Source: Phoenix dactylifera
Lineage: Eukaryota; Streptophyta; Magnoliopsida; Arecales; Arecaceae
Assembly (NCBI RefSeq): GCF_009389715.1
Contig: NC_052403.1
Location: forward strand, 13,158,297-13,222,296
Reading direction: 5' to 3'
Length of the DNA: 64,000 bases
The position numbers were made by a program, and so were the translations under genes. The notes beneath the pieces are model-generated. The model saw only the letters and a program-made list of their open reading frames with translations. It searched no databases and was not told the DNA's origin. Each line of letters starts with the position of its first letter. The first letter of the stretch is position 1. This document shows positions 14,501 to 28,589 of the stretch, in pieces.

Positions 14501-17500
14501 TTGTGCCAAGGTTTCAAGTGCCAGGCCTTCCAATACCAGCACTGACCCTAGGTCAGCACAGCACTCATTGATCTTTTTTTTCTAAATTTTAAACTATAAA
14601 AAAAGGCTTGCTTAAATCTTTCCCCTTTTTTTATTTTGAAACTTCCTTCTGATGAGGAATGGTAAGTGATGTGCCATGTAGCACCAGCCACTGATTAGCA
14701 TTCACATGCCAGTAGCACTTAAATAATTAACTTGGGCCCCATATAAATCAACTACCATACTGTTTCATGTGATAGATAGTGTCACGGCTTCACCAAAACA
14801 ATGCAAACCTACGTATTAAGATTACATGGTCTCACTACATACTGACCCAGTATGAGACTTTGTACTATCATGCATAAGCCAAATATATGCTACAATTAAA
14901 AGCAACATATGTTGGTCGATTAATATTATTTTAGAATCAAACAACTTTTTTTTTAACTTATGCTTCTCCAATGTTTGCTTTTATTAATAATTGTTGATTT
15001 TAATGTCAATATTTTGTTTGTAGTTGTAAAAATGTGTTCTTCAATGATGTTCTAGAGAAAAGGCAATTCATATATAACAGAACTAATTCTACAAGTTAAT
15101 TTTAGAATATTTGAGTATAAAGTGAGATTTTAATTATGTTTGTTAATCACTTCCAAATTTGGGTAAAGCATATCTACATTAGAGTATCCATCAAGGTCAG
15201 AGAAACTGTCCTGAATCGGGCGGTTCCGGCCGATTTGAGCCATACCGGTGGCTCACCAATATGGTTCCGGCAACAGAAACGAGACTTGTTGCCGAAGCCG
15301 GAGAAGAAGAAGGAAAGAAAGACAGAGCGAGCGAGGGAGGGAGAGGGAGAGGTGGCGGGGGGCGGCGGAGGGCCACGGAGGGCTGGCGGTGGCCGCGGAG
15401 GGCGAGGTTGCAGCTGGTTCTCCTGTTTTGAACAAAACAAGGGTCCGGCTGCGGTTAAAAAATTTCATAATGTTTAAGTAAAGCGATTTGCCGACTTCAC
15501 TTAAAAATTCCGAAATTTTTTAGCCGCAGCCAGACCCCAGTTTCGTTCGAAATAGGAGAACCAACCACGGCCTCGCCCCCTGCAGCCACCGCCAGCCCTC
15601 CACTGGCGTCCGCCACTCTCCACCAGCCTCTCTCCCTCTCTCCTCCTTCTCTCTCTCTTTTTCTCTCTCTTACAATACCGATAATCTCTCTCGGTACAGG
15701 CCCAGTACAGCCCATACCGAGTCGTCCCGCCGGAGAACCGGTACAGTGCCCGATACCGGTTCCTCCGACCTTGGTATCCATTGATTGGTCTACAAAATTT
15801 TGAATGATTTTCTATGTAATGTGTTTCAAGCATGACCCAAGTGTATGGTACACTGTGGATGTAATTTGAGATTTGACCCTAGTGCATATAATTTGCCGAC
15901 CATTGACCCATACATGCATGATGCAAGATAATCAAAACCTAGCATGCCAATGATCTTTGGCATAAAACGGACTATCCACTTTGGGAGGTATTTATCGACT
16001 TAATATCCGTCTTTACTTTATTAGCATATAAATTAAAATGCTAGAATATAAGTATTACTTAATAATACAAAACATAAAAATTAGTATCTCATAGAGGAAA
16101 ACATATGGAAAACATAACATTTGAAAATTCTTCCCTTAGTCATCTGAACTTTAATCATTTGTGTTTTAGTATTTATCGTGAGGTTATTTCTTTTTCCAGT
16201 GAGGTAGATATAACAACACATACCAGAGAATTATATAACGCATGATAGTTATAACCAAAACTATCCAGCCCTATTCCAACACTCTGGGTTCTGCTTCATG
16301 AATAAATCTTAAGCAATCATTCATATTATTGATTCCATGCAGTGCTCCAAGCTTTCAAAATCAATTATACATTATATTTTTTTTAATGTGTTTATAAATA
16401 TCAACATATGTTTTTATCTTTAAAGTTTCATAACATGTTTATACATGTTTACTAAATTATCTTAAATAGTCAATCTGTTTATCTAAGGCCTCATCAAAGA
16501 ATTATCCATATTGAATGACATTTCAACATCAGAGCTGTATTTTGAAGCTTCAAAACATGTATATTCATCTCTGTAAAGATACCCTAGAAATGTAGAGTGA
16601 TAGAGAACATTTTAAGGAAAAAGAAGGTTCCCTTAGCACATATGGTATATCGAATTTATCCATTCATAAAATTTGCAGGCCTCTTGTGCCGTGTTTGATG
16701 TATCAAAAACACAAGACATGCATACCATACAAGACAAACAAAGTGATATTTGATACGTAGGTTCATGATGACCAACATCATATGGTACCAATGCAGATAG
16801 ATCAATAAGATATACAGATGCATGGGTCAATAAAAGTTGTCGGCAAATAGTAACTTTTAAGCCTTACCAAATTAATCCAAGCTCATTTTTTTTGTTTGAT
16901 TGAGTTTCAAGATGACCTTGAGATTATTTATGCCATTTTTTCATACCAATAGGAAAAAGGTTGAATCAAATTGATTTTTAAGTCGAAAAAACTTTCATTC
17001 AAGGATCAAGAAATAAAACAAATAGGCAAGGTTTGCTTTGGCTTTGTATGTTTCTTTAGTAGAATGCAATGATATTTCTTGAATTTCAATTGTTCAAACT
17101 AGTCAAATATTATAAATCCTTGGACTTGTAGAAAATCTGGAATATACAGATCAGCATATAAAGATTAAAGAATAGGGAGTCAAAAAAAAATCATAAGATC
17201 AAAATAAACCGATCCAAAATTGTTGCAAGTTTGACATGTTATAAGAATGCATTAACATACCAATCCCATGGACTAGCCTATCATGTAAAATTTATTTTCG
17301 CTATCTTTTGTAATATTTTAGTGACCAACAGGAAATAATAGTTTCTTAAGTGTTTATATTTCAAAAATACAATTATAGCTTTTAATAAACAAGTGTATCA
17401 ATTCACATACAAATTTTCAGTTTCCTGTTAATCTCATCACTAGATAAATGGATAACATGTTTTATTCAGTTCAAAAGATGCTAGAGTTGTTTTCAAACAT

Positions 17501-20500
17501 GACTTATAAATGTCCAAAGCATGTTGTTTATCACCATAAAGCAGCATTTAGAGGGGTGAAAAAAGAAATCCCTAGCATATATGGTCATCCATCTGTCAGA
17601 GCCACAAAAAGCCAAAAGGTTACATGACAAGGCATAGTATATTGGGTTGTCCTGTGCCAAGCTCTGATCAATACAAACGTTACAAGCATTGCAGTGAAAA
17701 TTGAGATCAGTTAATAACATTAACCTGCATGCAAAACCAAATAACATAATCAAAACAGTTCTTAACAAATTCAGTAGTGAGATTGAAATTTGATCAACAA
17801 AGTAACAGCAAAAAATACATATCAAAATAATAAGTGCCTTCTTCCTAGATTTTCAGTACATAAGTGCTCCTGAAAAACCAAAATTTCTGGTTGCTTGATG
17901 AATATAAGCTCACTTAACATATACACACAAGCAGCAAGTTTGTTTGATCATTTGATTGTGCAATTACCTTTAAACCATAGAGTTCGAGCAAGCACTTCAT
18001 TTGCAAGTCTTCACCCTGACTAGACGGCAACCCTGATTCATACACAAGTCATATTAAGAAATGAACTAGTTGGACAGCAACAGTTGCAAGCATGCAATAC
18101 ATATAGTACAAAAGTAAAAGCACAGTTATTTGATAGAAAGAAGATTTAAGGAACTTTGCTTCACTTGTTACATTTTATATTATTTCAGTAAACTTCTTTA
18201 CCATACTCACTTCGTACAATTCCATTAATAAGTGGTTGGAACTGTAAACATTTGTGAGTTGGAAAGTCACAGAAATAGATAGCATAAGAAGAACTATAGC
18301 ATAATTGCAGAGGAAATATGCCTACTCATATGTGAAACTCCAGAAAAGTGAGGATATTTATGGGGATTGAATGATAATTGATGAACAATTTCATATACTC
18401 AGTGCAATTGAAACCTTCCAGATGACCCTTGAGAAAAATTCTTTGACATCTGTCAGGGTTTGTCCTGCATACCGTAAAAAATGATGCCATTGTTGATGAG
18501 CAAACAAGAGGCTCTGCCTCCTCAGATGATCGATTTACATTTCACAATTTGATTCTTGGATCCACTTTGCTACACCCGCCCCTGCACCCACACACTGCTT
18601 TCAGAGTTTATCTCCAATCAAATTCTTTCTGAACCCTCCTAATGACCACCCTGCTTTACACCTTTACCCTTTAGTTATTAATTGTTTGTTGTGTTTGCTA
18701 AGTTCTAACATTAGGGAAAACAAAGCTTCAACTTGCTAGTAGAAGTTTCATGGTAGATCTTTAGAGTTTAAAGAAAGAGGGTGGGATGTCAACTACATTA
18801 ATTATAGTCCATTTTGCTTAAGAAATAAGAAATACAGAGATCAAGTGTCTTATTGATTGATGCATGGGAAATAGAGCAAGTAAGATTGGACTTTGTACCA
18901 GAAAAGAACTTAGTTGTTGGTTTGAAGAACAGTATGCTGAAAATTGATTTTATGTTTTAAGTTCGTAACTATCTAAAGTTGATAAGGCTCAATATATTCT
19001 TTCTTCTTTCTCCTTCTCTTCCATCATAGTATTCATGATCTTCCTCTTGAAATTCAGCTCCTACCGACCAGCAGCAGTCATTACCAAAGCAACAAACAAT
19101 CATCTTTTATGTATTATCATCAAGAATTAGAAGATATCACTGTTATCGATTCATGGTTGCAGCCTACAACCATGATGAAATCATGGTATGCCGTACCGTA
19201 CAAAACCGGATGGTACCGGGTGTACCATACCGAACCAGTTCGGTGCTGGTACCAATACGGGTAAGTACCGCCACTTGGTATGCCAAAAAAACTCCATACC
19301 ATACCGTACCAATACTATGCGAGTGTGGCACTGGTACGAGGTCCGGTATCGAGACGGCAAACCTTGAGTTAAATACTTCAACATCATAAGGTTTTATCCC
19401 AACATAGCCGGTGTTTAGCTTAATGGGAAGGATGGGTACATGGGGGAGCAAAAACTCTCCATTATCAGTTCAAGCAACATCAACCCACAGTTCCTCAATT
19501 CATGGCAAATACATCAAGATAAGCCAATGGCAAATAAAATAAAAAAGAACGGTGAATTTCAAACTTCATGTCAAGGACCTCATGATGTGGTAACATCTCT
19601 TCCACACAATTCTCCTCATATAGCTTTTATAAACTCTTTTTAGTTTTCAAAACCCCCATGGTTGAGAGACCTAACAATTTTTGTGGACAAAACAACCCTT
19701 TCAATTATAAATCCAGACTTTGATATGGAATAAGAAATTGAGGTTTCAGATTTCTATAGAGAATGGAAACTAAACTTTTTCCTTTTTAATAAGGGCATCA
19801 CATACATAGAATTTTACCAAAGGGACCACCAATATATTGAGCATCATCTACTAATTTGAAACTTATTTGAATGTCGTATTTCAACACAGAAATTTTCAAA
19901 GACACACCTAATAACCAAGGAATGGCAAGTGCTTTTCTATAGATCACGTATCAATGTGAACTTGATGGGTTGATCCACCTAACCTATTGGTTGGGATGAT
20001 CAGCTCAGAAGACAGATGCAAAAGATCATCTTGTCCCTGAGTATTGACCTTTGGCTCTCAAACCACTATTTCCTGCCATCCAATGACGCAAGCCTGTGCT
20101 ATCAAATATGAAAATCATTTGCTACCATTTTAAGAATGCATACCTCTTATTGGAAAGTGGAGAAGTTGTACACTGTGGAATTGCATCATTCACTTCAAGA
20201 ACAACCCAAATTATTCATATTAAATCACAAGTTCAAGTTAATATGCAGGTGCACATTAAAGACCAGAAATCTCAAGGATGCCCAGGAAGTTGAGGGCAAA
20301 TTCAAGAAGCCGTAGAATTTGATGAAAGGGAAATAGACTAGCCCAGTTTGGAATAGCACCTGAACCTAGCTTAAATTCAAGAAGTCTAATCAAGCAACAA
20401 TGATTAAGTAATTATTAGTAGGAAGTATAGATAACAGGTAAAAGGTAGGCTCTAAGATGATTACAGTGGCTCAGACTAAGTATAGAGAATGGGTGAAAGG

Positions 20501-23500
20501 CACAATCATTGAAGTATTTAGATGGAAATGACTCATCAACAAATCAAACTAGACAAATATAGCTAGATATTCTATCAACAGATTCGAAAGAACTTTCCAG
20601 AAGCTTGATAATGAAGATTTATCTTTTGGATGACAAGAAGGATCATTATAATGTGTATGAACATGTCATTGTTCTTTGGATAGTTGGAACTACATGACCG
20701 CTGAGGAAACAACTTCCAACAGCTATTCAGATTAAAGATAAAGGGTGCTACAAGATTGTCAAATTGTAATGCACCAAGAAAGAAACAAACAGAGCTCACT
20801 CTAAAGAGGCAAACAAATCTAAAACTCATTCTGGACCTGAAGATTTTCACAGCATCAACCTAGCAAAAAGTCTTCAGCTTGTAATGTTTTCTGCATCTGG
20901 TACCACTAAATTAATTGGTCCAAAGAGAGGCACTAATAATTCAATCCAAGAAAGGAGGTTGATAGATTTATGAATAAGTGTACTTGGATGCATTGAAAAT
21001 TCAAATTATGATTTTGAATCATGATTGACATAAATATTTATGAATGAGTGCTCGGTTGCACTGAAAAAATTGATATGATACTAGAATTATGAATTTGTAA
21101 CTACCACAAGTGTGTTTTTCCTTCCTAATAGCTTTATTTCACCTTCATATCTTTAACAACCAAAGACCTACTAGAAGTATCTCAAAACTACAAAGTAAAA
21201 AAATTATGAATTAGGGAAAACTCGAGATAAATGATTCTGAATTAGAAAAAAAACCTTCAAGGAAAAAAGTATGCTAATTTAATGGTCTATGCAGAAAAAG
21301 ACAATCCATGCACTACAACCACAAAGCCCAAAAAAGACAAAGTATAGGAGTAAGATAATATCCCATTTAGGAAAGATTATGCATTTTATACACAAGCACA
21401 CATAATAGCTACGTATTAACTATCACACCATTTGTATGTATACATACCATGAAACTCCATACAATTAGTATTTCTAGCATAGCATAACAAAAATTATATC
21501 CATCATGGAGTATAAAACACAAAAAGAGTTGATCGAGTACAATTATCCAAAAAGTAACAGATTAATTCTTAAAGACGCGCAAAAGAAACTAATCTATAGT
21601 GCAAGTCTAAAGCAAATAAAAGAATACACACGCACACGCACGCACACGCGCATATATATGTATGTATGTATGTTTAGCAGATATAAAAAAAACATTGGAA
21701 GTTAAATATGTAATATCAATGTCAAGCAAATAGACCAATAAAGTACCAAAGCATGCAGACATGGCAAACGAAATACTAGGAGGGCAACCATTGTCTAGAA
21801 AACATGTTTAAGATGCTAATTAAACTAAGAGGTAATAACACAATGGACTTTAAGAATAGGATTGGAGGAGCGCCTCACAAGACACAACAATAGGAAAATG
21901 TTTTAAGGTACTTCCCCGGCCACTTCAAACATAATATCTTGGCCCATATGTTTGAGAAAAAAAAGAAACAATTGCCAAACATGTAGGAATAGTGGTTGGT
22001 GAGATGCTATGGCAAGAATAATTTCGAATGGATTAGGCAAAATGGCTAGATAGGAGCACATGTGGGTCTCCTAAAAGTCAATTTGCAGAAAGTGGAATAT
22101 CAAATCAAATTCAGAAGAAGAGGCTAGTGGATGGAAGTACTAATGTCCGTGCATCAGAACTAGTAGATCTCAATAATCATCAAGTCATTGCTTCATTCAA
22201 CTTAGTGATAAAGTATGGTTAAGGTAAAAGTCCCTCGTCTCAAGGTTCCTCAAGTGATTGGAAAGGGTGCAAACATCTCTAATAATCCACTCAATGCTGA
22301 ACAAAATGATGTTAGCTCACAAGTAGAAATCAAAAAGTTCAAACTTATTGCACAAACATCCCAAGAGATAACCTCATTTCCTGCAGGCTATGTGCAAGCA
22401 AGAAATCCAATGGCAAAACAGGAAAGTGATAATCTTATTTGTAATTTTATCTGCTAAACAATTCACTAGTAATTGAAATTTATACCAGTCAAAATTCAAG
22501 GTAGAAAACACAAATGAAGACCGAAGACATCCAAATTCAAAATCCTAAATGTAGCTAGCGAGGTAGGTGTAGGGTTAAAACATTAAGATGGATCATCTTA
22601 TCAACATCAAGATGAATGTATGGTGTGAAAAAAGAAACAACATACTCACATAATTAACATACTTCGTCCAATGACAATCATGAATGAAATAGATTAATAG
22701 ATTGAACATGGAGAGAATGTAAAGAGCAAAGACCAAAGCTGGAAAGGCTAAAGATTGATGAGATGCATAATGGGGCGAAATGAAGATTAAGCATTAAATT
22801 TCCAAAAGAAGGGAAAAGAATACAAAAGGCTAAAGGTTGATCCAAGAAATCTCTACAACGGCCAACCAATTGTTAGGAGGATGCAAAAGCTAACGAAGTG
22901 AACATGAACCAGAAAAGGAAAAAATGGCATCTACAAGAGCCAAAAACAACAACAATTTATAGCATATAACTCTACACAATAATAAGTTTTACCACATGGC
23001 TATCTGACAAATAATGTAGTTCTATCACTGTGTGATAATAGGTGATAAACTGTTATCCTAGAGCAACAGGAAAGATAGTAAATATAGCACTGCATCATTA
23101 CTATAAGAGACCAGCTCATGTTGAATCATGAAAAATTAAAATAAACTAAACATTATCCAACAAGACCCAAGCAAACATGCTTAGCATAACCTACTCAACT
23201 AAGTGGAGAAGAAAAGGAAACACACATATTCTTAAAGAGGAATATATAACCTTCAAGCTCCATAAGTCGATGCTGAATAAGACCATTATAACGGCTTTCT
23301 TTTGTTTTTTCCAATACTGAACAAGACGTGCGACTCGATTGCTGCTTTAGTAATGCATCTTCAAGCTCCTTTACCAAAATATCACTGGTTGAAACCCCAT
23401 AAATCTGCACGAGAATGATGTATAATTAAAAATTCAAAAAAGGATAAACCACTTCTAATCAAATCTTAGGGTGAATTCGTATACATATGACCAAGACAAG

Positions 23501-26500
23501 GAGGCCGATCCATAAATACTTGGATGAGACTTGCAATAATAATAACATAGCATTTCAACTTAACACCCTAGTAGCATCAAATATAATATGTATATGTATA
23601 ATACCTAAGCATTAAATTTTGACAAAGAAGGATGGTGAAACCATCAAGTGCGTTAGGGTTTATCTAAGAGGCTAAGAGCAGAAGCAAATATGGACCATTA
23701 TGGTTAGAGTTTAACATACAAAATCTGAAACTATATACGGACGACACAAAAAATATTCCAACAAACATAAAACTACTGATGGAAAACTAGTGAAGACTCG
23801 GAAAATTCATATAGATAAGAAAATTATTGAGGCCTCATAGGCATGATGCATAACTGTCTCCCTGTCTATACATGTCAAACCGAAAATTAACTATTGCACC
23901 AATATCCTAGTGCATTGTCAAGTGGACCACAACAAACAACCGTATAAAGTTACATGAATAGTTGTAACAAATAGCTACTTTAGAATTCTAAAGTCCAGGA
24001 AAAATAAGCAAACCACTAAACGAAGGCACCAATTTACATTGTTTTGCACTATGGTCTATGTAGGGGTGGCAAAAAATGACCGACAAGAAACCCAAGCCGA
24101 TTGGACCCTCTTTAGTTGGGTTTGGGATAAGGGTTTCTTAGTTAGGGTTAGGTATGGAATTTTCTGACACGAACATTAAATGTGTCAGGTTGGGTTAGGC
24201 TTTTACCCTACTTAGGTCATGAGGGTAGAGTTCTATTCAGGTTGGAACAATTTATGTCAGGTTAAGTTATTATCTTGGGCAAGAATTTTTGAGTGGTTTG
24301 TCTTTTAATTTAATACTAGTTTTTCAAATCATTTTGAAATGAGCCAATAACTGAAGGATTGGTTTCGTGTGTTAGTGTCCATTAGGGATTGAGTTTTGTA
24401 AAATAGACTGGTTCAGGGTCAAATAGGTGACCCAAAATGACCTGTGGGTGGGTATGGGTTGAGGGTACTTGACCTAATGTCAAGTTGGATCAGATATGGG
24501 TCAAGGTTTTGTATGTTGTTTTTCCTCCTTGAGCCGATCGGCCCCGACTAGACCCGATGCCCATTAAATCTAAGTCCAAAGGTAGATATAATAAAGGAAA
24601 CTTAAATGTATGTTGGAGGGTAAAAGATAGTGGGGAACACCAACCAAGGGTCCACCTCAAGAAAATTGCATTTACCATAGACAAAATTGCATATCTGAGG
24701 GTATTTATACTTCCTCTTTATTTAATAAGCTTATAAGAATTTGACCAAAAGTAATTCTAATTTTGAGTTGTGCCATCACAAGGAATCACTAATAAATCAA
24801 ATATCATAATCTTGTCTTAAATTACTCAATTCCTAGATTTCTTGAGATTTATCTCACATCCATCATCCCAAATACAACTATAGTCTTGCAATAATTTCAG
24901 ATCGTCAAGTTCACTTTTTTTTAATCAAATTCATGGTTTTAATCTCAAAATAAGCACAAATGCAATACCAAATTAATACTTACTAAATGCTGCTCTAATC
25001 CTAATAGCAACCTCGCACCCATCACTACAACATTGGATCTCGATATTTTAACCTTAAATGTGGCATAATTATTCAGAATACTTTAAGCGTGCATATAATT
25101 AATCTATTAAATGGGGCAAGTTAACCTTCAAAAGAATATTTTAAATGTTCCACGCAGAGCCTTGACCAACATAGACATGACATGTGACACTAAAAATCAA
25201 AAGAGAAACAATAGCATACATTAATATCGAATGAAGACTCCATCTTGTATGCAAGAGGATAAAAGTAAAGTAATAAATACTATCACCAAGATTAAGCAGG
25301 CAGCAATAAATACTATTGCAATAACTGTTATTGCAAAGCTGCTAGTAGGACACCTAGGCACTACTCACAAGAATTGAGATAGATTAAAATGAAAAGTTTC
25401 CATGATACAACCATATCATACCCGGCCATCATGGTCTTAAAATTCTTTCAGAGTTGAAGTGTCTTGGTTTTGCGACCTCCAAAGATAAAACAACGTAAGA
25501 AATAAGGTACCTAGGGTATGTTTCGTTGCTCATAAAACTATGCAAATGAAAGAGAAAAAAGAAAAGTTTTTCCAAAGAAAAGTTTTTCCAAAGAAAAGAA
25601 AATATCTGGCCGAATTTGGAAAATCCATGTCTATTATTTAAGTTTCCAACCATTCGTACAGTCAGAAAATCATTTTTTCCAAATTTTAGTTTTCCAAAGC
25701 CTCGAGCAACCAAACATTTACCTGTCTCAAACCTCTTTCAGCCTATGTCAGACACGACGACTTACTTCATTTGAACACCTGATTTCAGGTGATATCGCTG
25801 GATGATAGCTATAAGGATTACTTTCCAAACATATATTCTAAGATCTACCAAATATTACTAAAAATTAATCAAAATTCATGCATCTGACATATTTATATTG
25901 TTATTTGATAAAGAAATAATTTAATTTATATTAATCAGAATCATGGAGAAAAAAAGTACAGCTTTGTAGCAAAAAAGATTTCAAATTTCCTAATACATTC
26001 TCCATATGGATCATGTTATTTATCAAGCTTCCTAGTTACATATATTTTTTTACCTTAATATATCATTTTAGATATGCAGCCCATTTCGATTCCATGTGTT
26101 CATAATGAAGCAAATTGTTAAGATAGCACATACTTAGAGATGAATATCTTAGGATTTATTGGCCAGAATAGCATGCAATGTGCATTTCCTCTGCATACAG
26201 CAAAATGTGCATATAATCACATAGAAGCAGGTATATACAACTATATAAATGCAGATAGGTGTAAGTCAGCCAACCTTGAGCAAGCTAGGGCTTAGATAGA
26301 GTTCAACTCAATCTCCAAGGTTACCTCGAGCTTGGCTCATGTTTGCAGCAAGGTTTAAGACCCCTGTTCAAGGGTCATGTCTCTCAGAGTTTCAAAAGCT
26401 TAAGCAACTTGTTTAGACTTAAAATTTGAGAAAAGTTAAGCCATGTCATGAGTCTAAGTTAATAGCTCAACTTGTTCATGCTTCATTGACAGAGATGGTA

Positions 26501-28406
26501 CCAAGAGGATGGTGATATAAAGAAAGTAAATGAAAACAAAGAAGAAAGAAGAATTTCATATTCAATCCACAACCAAGATGATGCCAAGGACACAAATCAA
26601 TATTAGGATGGCAATGGAGCATATGCTTTGAGGCACAGCTTATCAGCAAAGCCAGTCCTAGCCAGCTGATAATAGGGGTTTAGGCTTAGCAAATGGGAAG
26701 AGGAAAAGAGGGCTAGGGCAGCAACAGATGATAATCAGCATAATTGGGGTTAGGATTGGAAGAGGAGATGAGGAGGATATTGAATTCAAGGGGAGGCAAG
26801 CATCAAAAATATGCAATGGATATACAGCAACACGTGAGAATGATAAAGCTTAGAAAGTAACAACATGTGTTGTTCCATACTGCTCATTAATGATTTTAAC
26901 AAAAGAAGAAATATTGCTCACTGATTAAACTTTGCTTGCAACAAAAACAAGTGTTAATCATGAAATCCTGATTGTTTCCTTTAATGTTTTCCATTAAGAC
27001 GAATGTCTTGACTAGGGTCGGTCATCAACAAAACCATATAATCTATCTACGTGGCAATCACGTTGGAGCACCATCAAAGCACCTTGGTCTATTTATCCAG
27101 TACAGGAGTGCTTTCGGTACAATCATGGGATCTTCACATGTGAAAAATACCATAGAGAGCTCTCATCTTGGTATGGTTTCAAATCGTTCAAGGTCTTTGT
27201 GCATCTTATTGGTTGCTTCATTTAAACATCTACACATTGTCAGTCCATGCAAAGGCCAAGTCCAAAATCAGACAAGCCTCTGCGTAATTCCGGACCTATG
27301 CTCGGCATAAAAGGGAAAATAAAAAAGCGGGCCTAGAGATTTTAAGAGACTTGAGATTAGCTCACCAGGCCCACACTTAATTCCACTTTGGAGGGCGGAA
27401 CACCAAGAAAGCATTAATTCCACTTCCCACATATGTTCCACCTCTCATGACCATCTTTTCATGTGCATCGCACATACCAAAGAACCAAGTTTTGAAAGGT
27501 CACCCGTGCTTGTTCCCACTCAAAATCTATCCCTTCAATATAACAATATAGATCTTTTTCGAGCATCCTTCACAAGACTCTGACAAATAACCACATACGT
27601 TCTTTACTAGAATTTAATGAAAACCGCACGACCTCAATTACTGGGAAAGAAAATAGAATAACCCATTTTGGGTGACATACAGAGAAAAGTGAGGTAGCTT
27701 GATAAGCCCAGTTCTTCAAATTTCTTACACAAGCACTAGAGGCTGAAGACCAAATTTCTCGCATAAATGGATACACGCACATACAAACACATAAGAAAAA
27801 AGTGCAGATCTCTCCAATTCCAATCCTTTCCCAGATTCAAACCTTGCTTAACAAATACAAGACCCGTATTCATCCACATAACTCTCTAGTCAAATCAGCA
27901 ATACATGAAACCCTAACCGCTTACTCCAGCCAACCTAATTTAAAGAGTAAACTGATCCCATTCCAAAAGCTTTCACACTGCACAATCTCAAAGACATTAC
28001 CAGAACAAAACAAGAAATTTCCGCCTAAACTCGCACGTACAATGAAATTCTTCAAAACCCTAGTCGATCCTCATCCGAAGAACCACGACTATCATTCTTT
28101 CAAAGAAAAGAAAACAAATTCGCAGAAAGATTCATAAAAGAAAGAAAAAGGCCGGGGGGTCGAGGGCGCGTAAATTACCGTATCCTCTTCTGACGGAGGG
28201 GCTCCGCCGCCTCCCTCCCCCTCCTCCTCCTCCTCCTCCTCCTCGTTCGCGGCATGGCGGCCGCCGTCGTGGTAGATCGAGGAGACGGCGTCGAAGACGT
28301 CAGGGGGGAGGGGGAGATTGCGGGAGAGGAGATTGAGGGCGCCGATGAGGGTCTTCGTCTTCTCGATGTGATCCGAGGAGAAGGGGTTCTCGACGGAGGC
28401 CGCCAT
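2574..28406 (-). CDS. CHR12: SWI/SNF chromatin-remodelling ATPase, MINU/CHR12-CHR23 type (12 exons)
   Basis: This is a nuclear Snf2-family ATPase that should slide or evict nucleosomes within a plant SWI/SNF complex. Exons (minus): 28406-28179, 23404-23251, 18032-17968, 14313-14119, 14013-13864, 13512-13114, 10418-10159, 10047-9829, 7722-7515, 7430-7277, 3987-3388, 3265-2574. All introns are GT-AG and the frame is unbroken, giving 1,107 residues, close to Arabidopsis CHR12. Order: Glu-rich N-terminus (Glu run near residues 54-62), charged HSA-like helices (about 150-290), Walker A DEMGLGKT (435-442), Walker B DEGH (538-541), LTGTPIQN, helicase-C with DRAHRIGQ in exon 11, then a SnAC-like segment opening exon 12 and an acidic/basic tail with a KKKR stretch. 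There is no bromodomain, which separates it from BRM and fits the MINU class. Introns 1, 2, 3, 6, 8 and 10 are 2-5 kb. Which of the two MINU paralogues it matches cannot be told here. Confidence 0.95.
5121..5420. repeat. Tandem duplication, 2 x 150 bp
   Basis: Two copies lie end to end, 5,121-5,270 and 5,271-5,420. Each begins AGAATAAAAGTATGCTTCC and ends GATATATTTTGAC, and they differ by scattered substitutions. They lie in intron 10 of the remodeller gene. No coding potential is seen. Confidence 0.85.
5980..6500. mobile_element. GGTACCG-type hairpin element, full-looking copy
   Basis: A GC-rich island sits in an AT-rich intron. It begins with CCGGTT/GGTACCG-type words, runs through a purine (GA) block at about 6,085-6,180, and reaches a perfect 10-bp-arm hairpin at 6,240-6,263 (CCCCTGTTTC, loop AAAC, GAAACAGGGG). 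It then continues through a pyrimidine (CT) block at about 6,320-6,370 and closes with GTACTG/CCAGTA words. The purine and pyrimidine halves could pair as a long stem. No transposase is seen, so this is probably a non-autonomous repeat. Related copies lie at 15.2-15.8, 19.2-19.4 and 60.7-60.9 kb. Confidence 0.6.
8978..9098. mobile_element. Short MITE-like element
   Basis: The ends read TAGGAATGCAAATTGG and, on the other strand, TAGGGATGGAAATGGG, an imperfect terminal inverted repeat of the hAT-like kind seen elsewhere in this window. Flanking 8-mers match poorly, so insertion is not proven. It lies in intron 8 of the remodeller gene. Confidence 0.3.
13059..13104. repeat. T-rich run followed by an 18-base G run
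   Basis: T-rich sequence from 13,059 is followed by 18 G at 13,087-13,104. In the sense of the remodeller gene this is a C run then an A-rich run, starting 9 bases after the intron 6 donor at 13,113. Run length may be unreliable in the assembly. Confidence 0.8.
15180..15790. repeat. Large inverted repeat: two half-copies of the hairpin element, head to head
   Basis: The left arm (about 15,180-15,455) and the reverse complement of the right arm (about 15,520-15,790) share order and wording: ATCCAT..AAGGTC, GGTACCG words, a GA block, CGGAGGGC/GGCTGGCGGTGG, CCTGTTTTGAAC or its variant, then GGCTGCGGYTAAAAAATTTC. They meet around an AT-rich centre at about 15,455-15,520. Each arm stops just past the small central hairpin of the 6-kb copy. 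It lies in intron 3 of the remodeller gene. Confidence 0.7.
19185..19400. repeat. Fragment of the GGTACCG repeat family
   Basis: Dense GTACCG, GGTACC and CGGTACT-like words on both strands, with flanking AT-rich intron sequence. It resembles the ends of the elements at 6 and 15 kb but lacks the purine and pyrimidine blocks. It lies in intron 2 of the remodeller gene. Confidence 0.45.
21629..21674 (+). repeat. Mixed microsatellite (CA, TA, TATG)
   Basis: CACACGCACGCACACGCGCATATATATGTATG is read as a compound simple repeat, followed by two further TATG units. It lies in intron 2 of the remodeller gene. Confidence 0.8.
24061..24560. mobile_element. Possible degraded hAT-like MITE
   Basis: It begins TAGGGGTGGCAAAAAATGACC, a terminus of the kind common in plant hAT MITEs, and carries repeated GGGTTRGG and GACCCGA words. 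A matching right terminus was not found, so its end is arbitrary. It lies in intron 1 of the remodeller gene. Confidence 0.3.
28215..28245 (-). repeat. (GAG/GAA) triplet repeat coding a Glu run
   Basis: CTC triplets on the plus strand encode consecutive Glu residues near residues 54-62 of the remodeller. Such tracts vary in length between individuals, and this one does not break the frame. Confidence 0.8.
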
Positions 28407-28589
28407 GACCGAGACAACTCGAGCTCCAAAGAAACCCCCAAGCTTCCAATTCAAAAAATATAAAAAAGAAAGCAACGGTCCCTTTGTTTTAAGAGCTCTC
28501 TCGCTCGCTTCTTTCGTTCTTTCTCGCCTGATGCCTTCTTTCTTCCCTGGTGATGCGACTCGCTCCGAAAAAACCTCTCTTTTCTCAAA

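Noticed and set aside
15136..15833. Open frames on both strands with Arg-rich and Pro-rich text
   Set aside because: Shadow of the inverted repeat. Both arms give similar frames because they are copies of one element.
19120..19451. Overlapping open frames on both strands
   Set aside because: They arise from the palindromic GGTACCG words of a repeat fragment.
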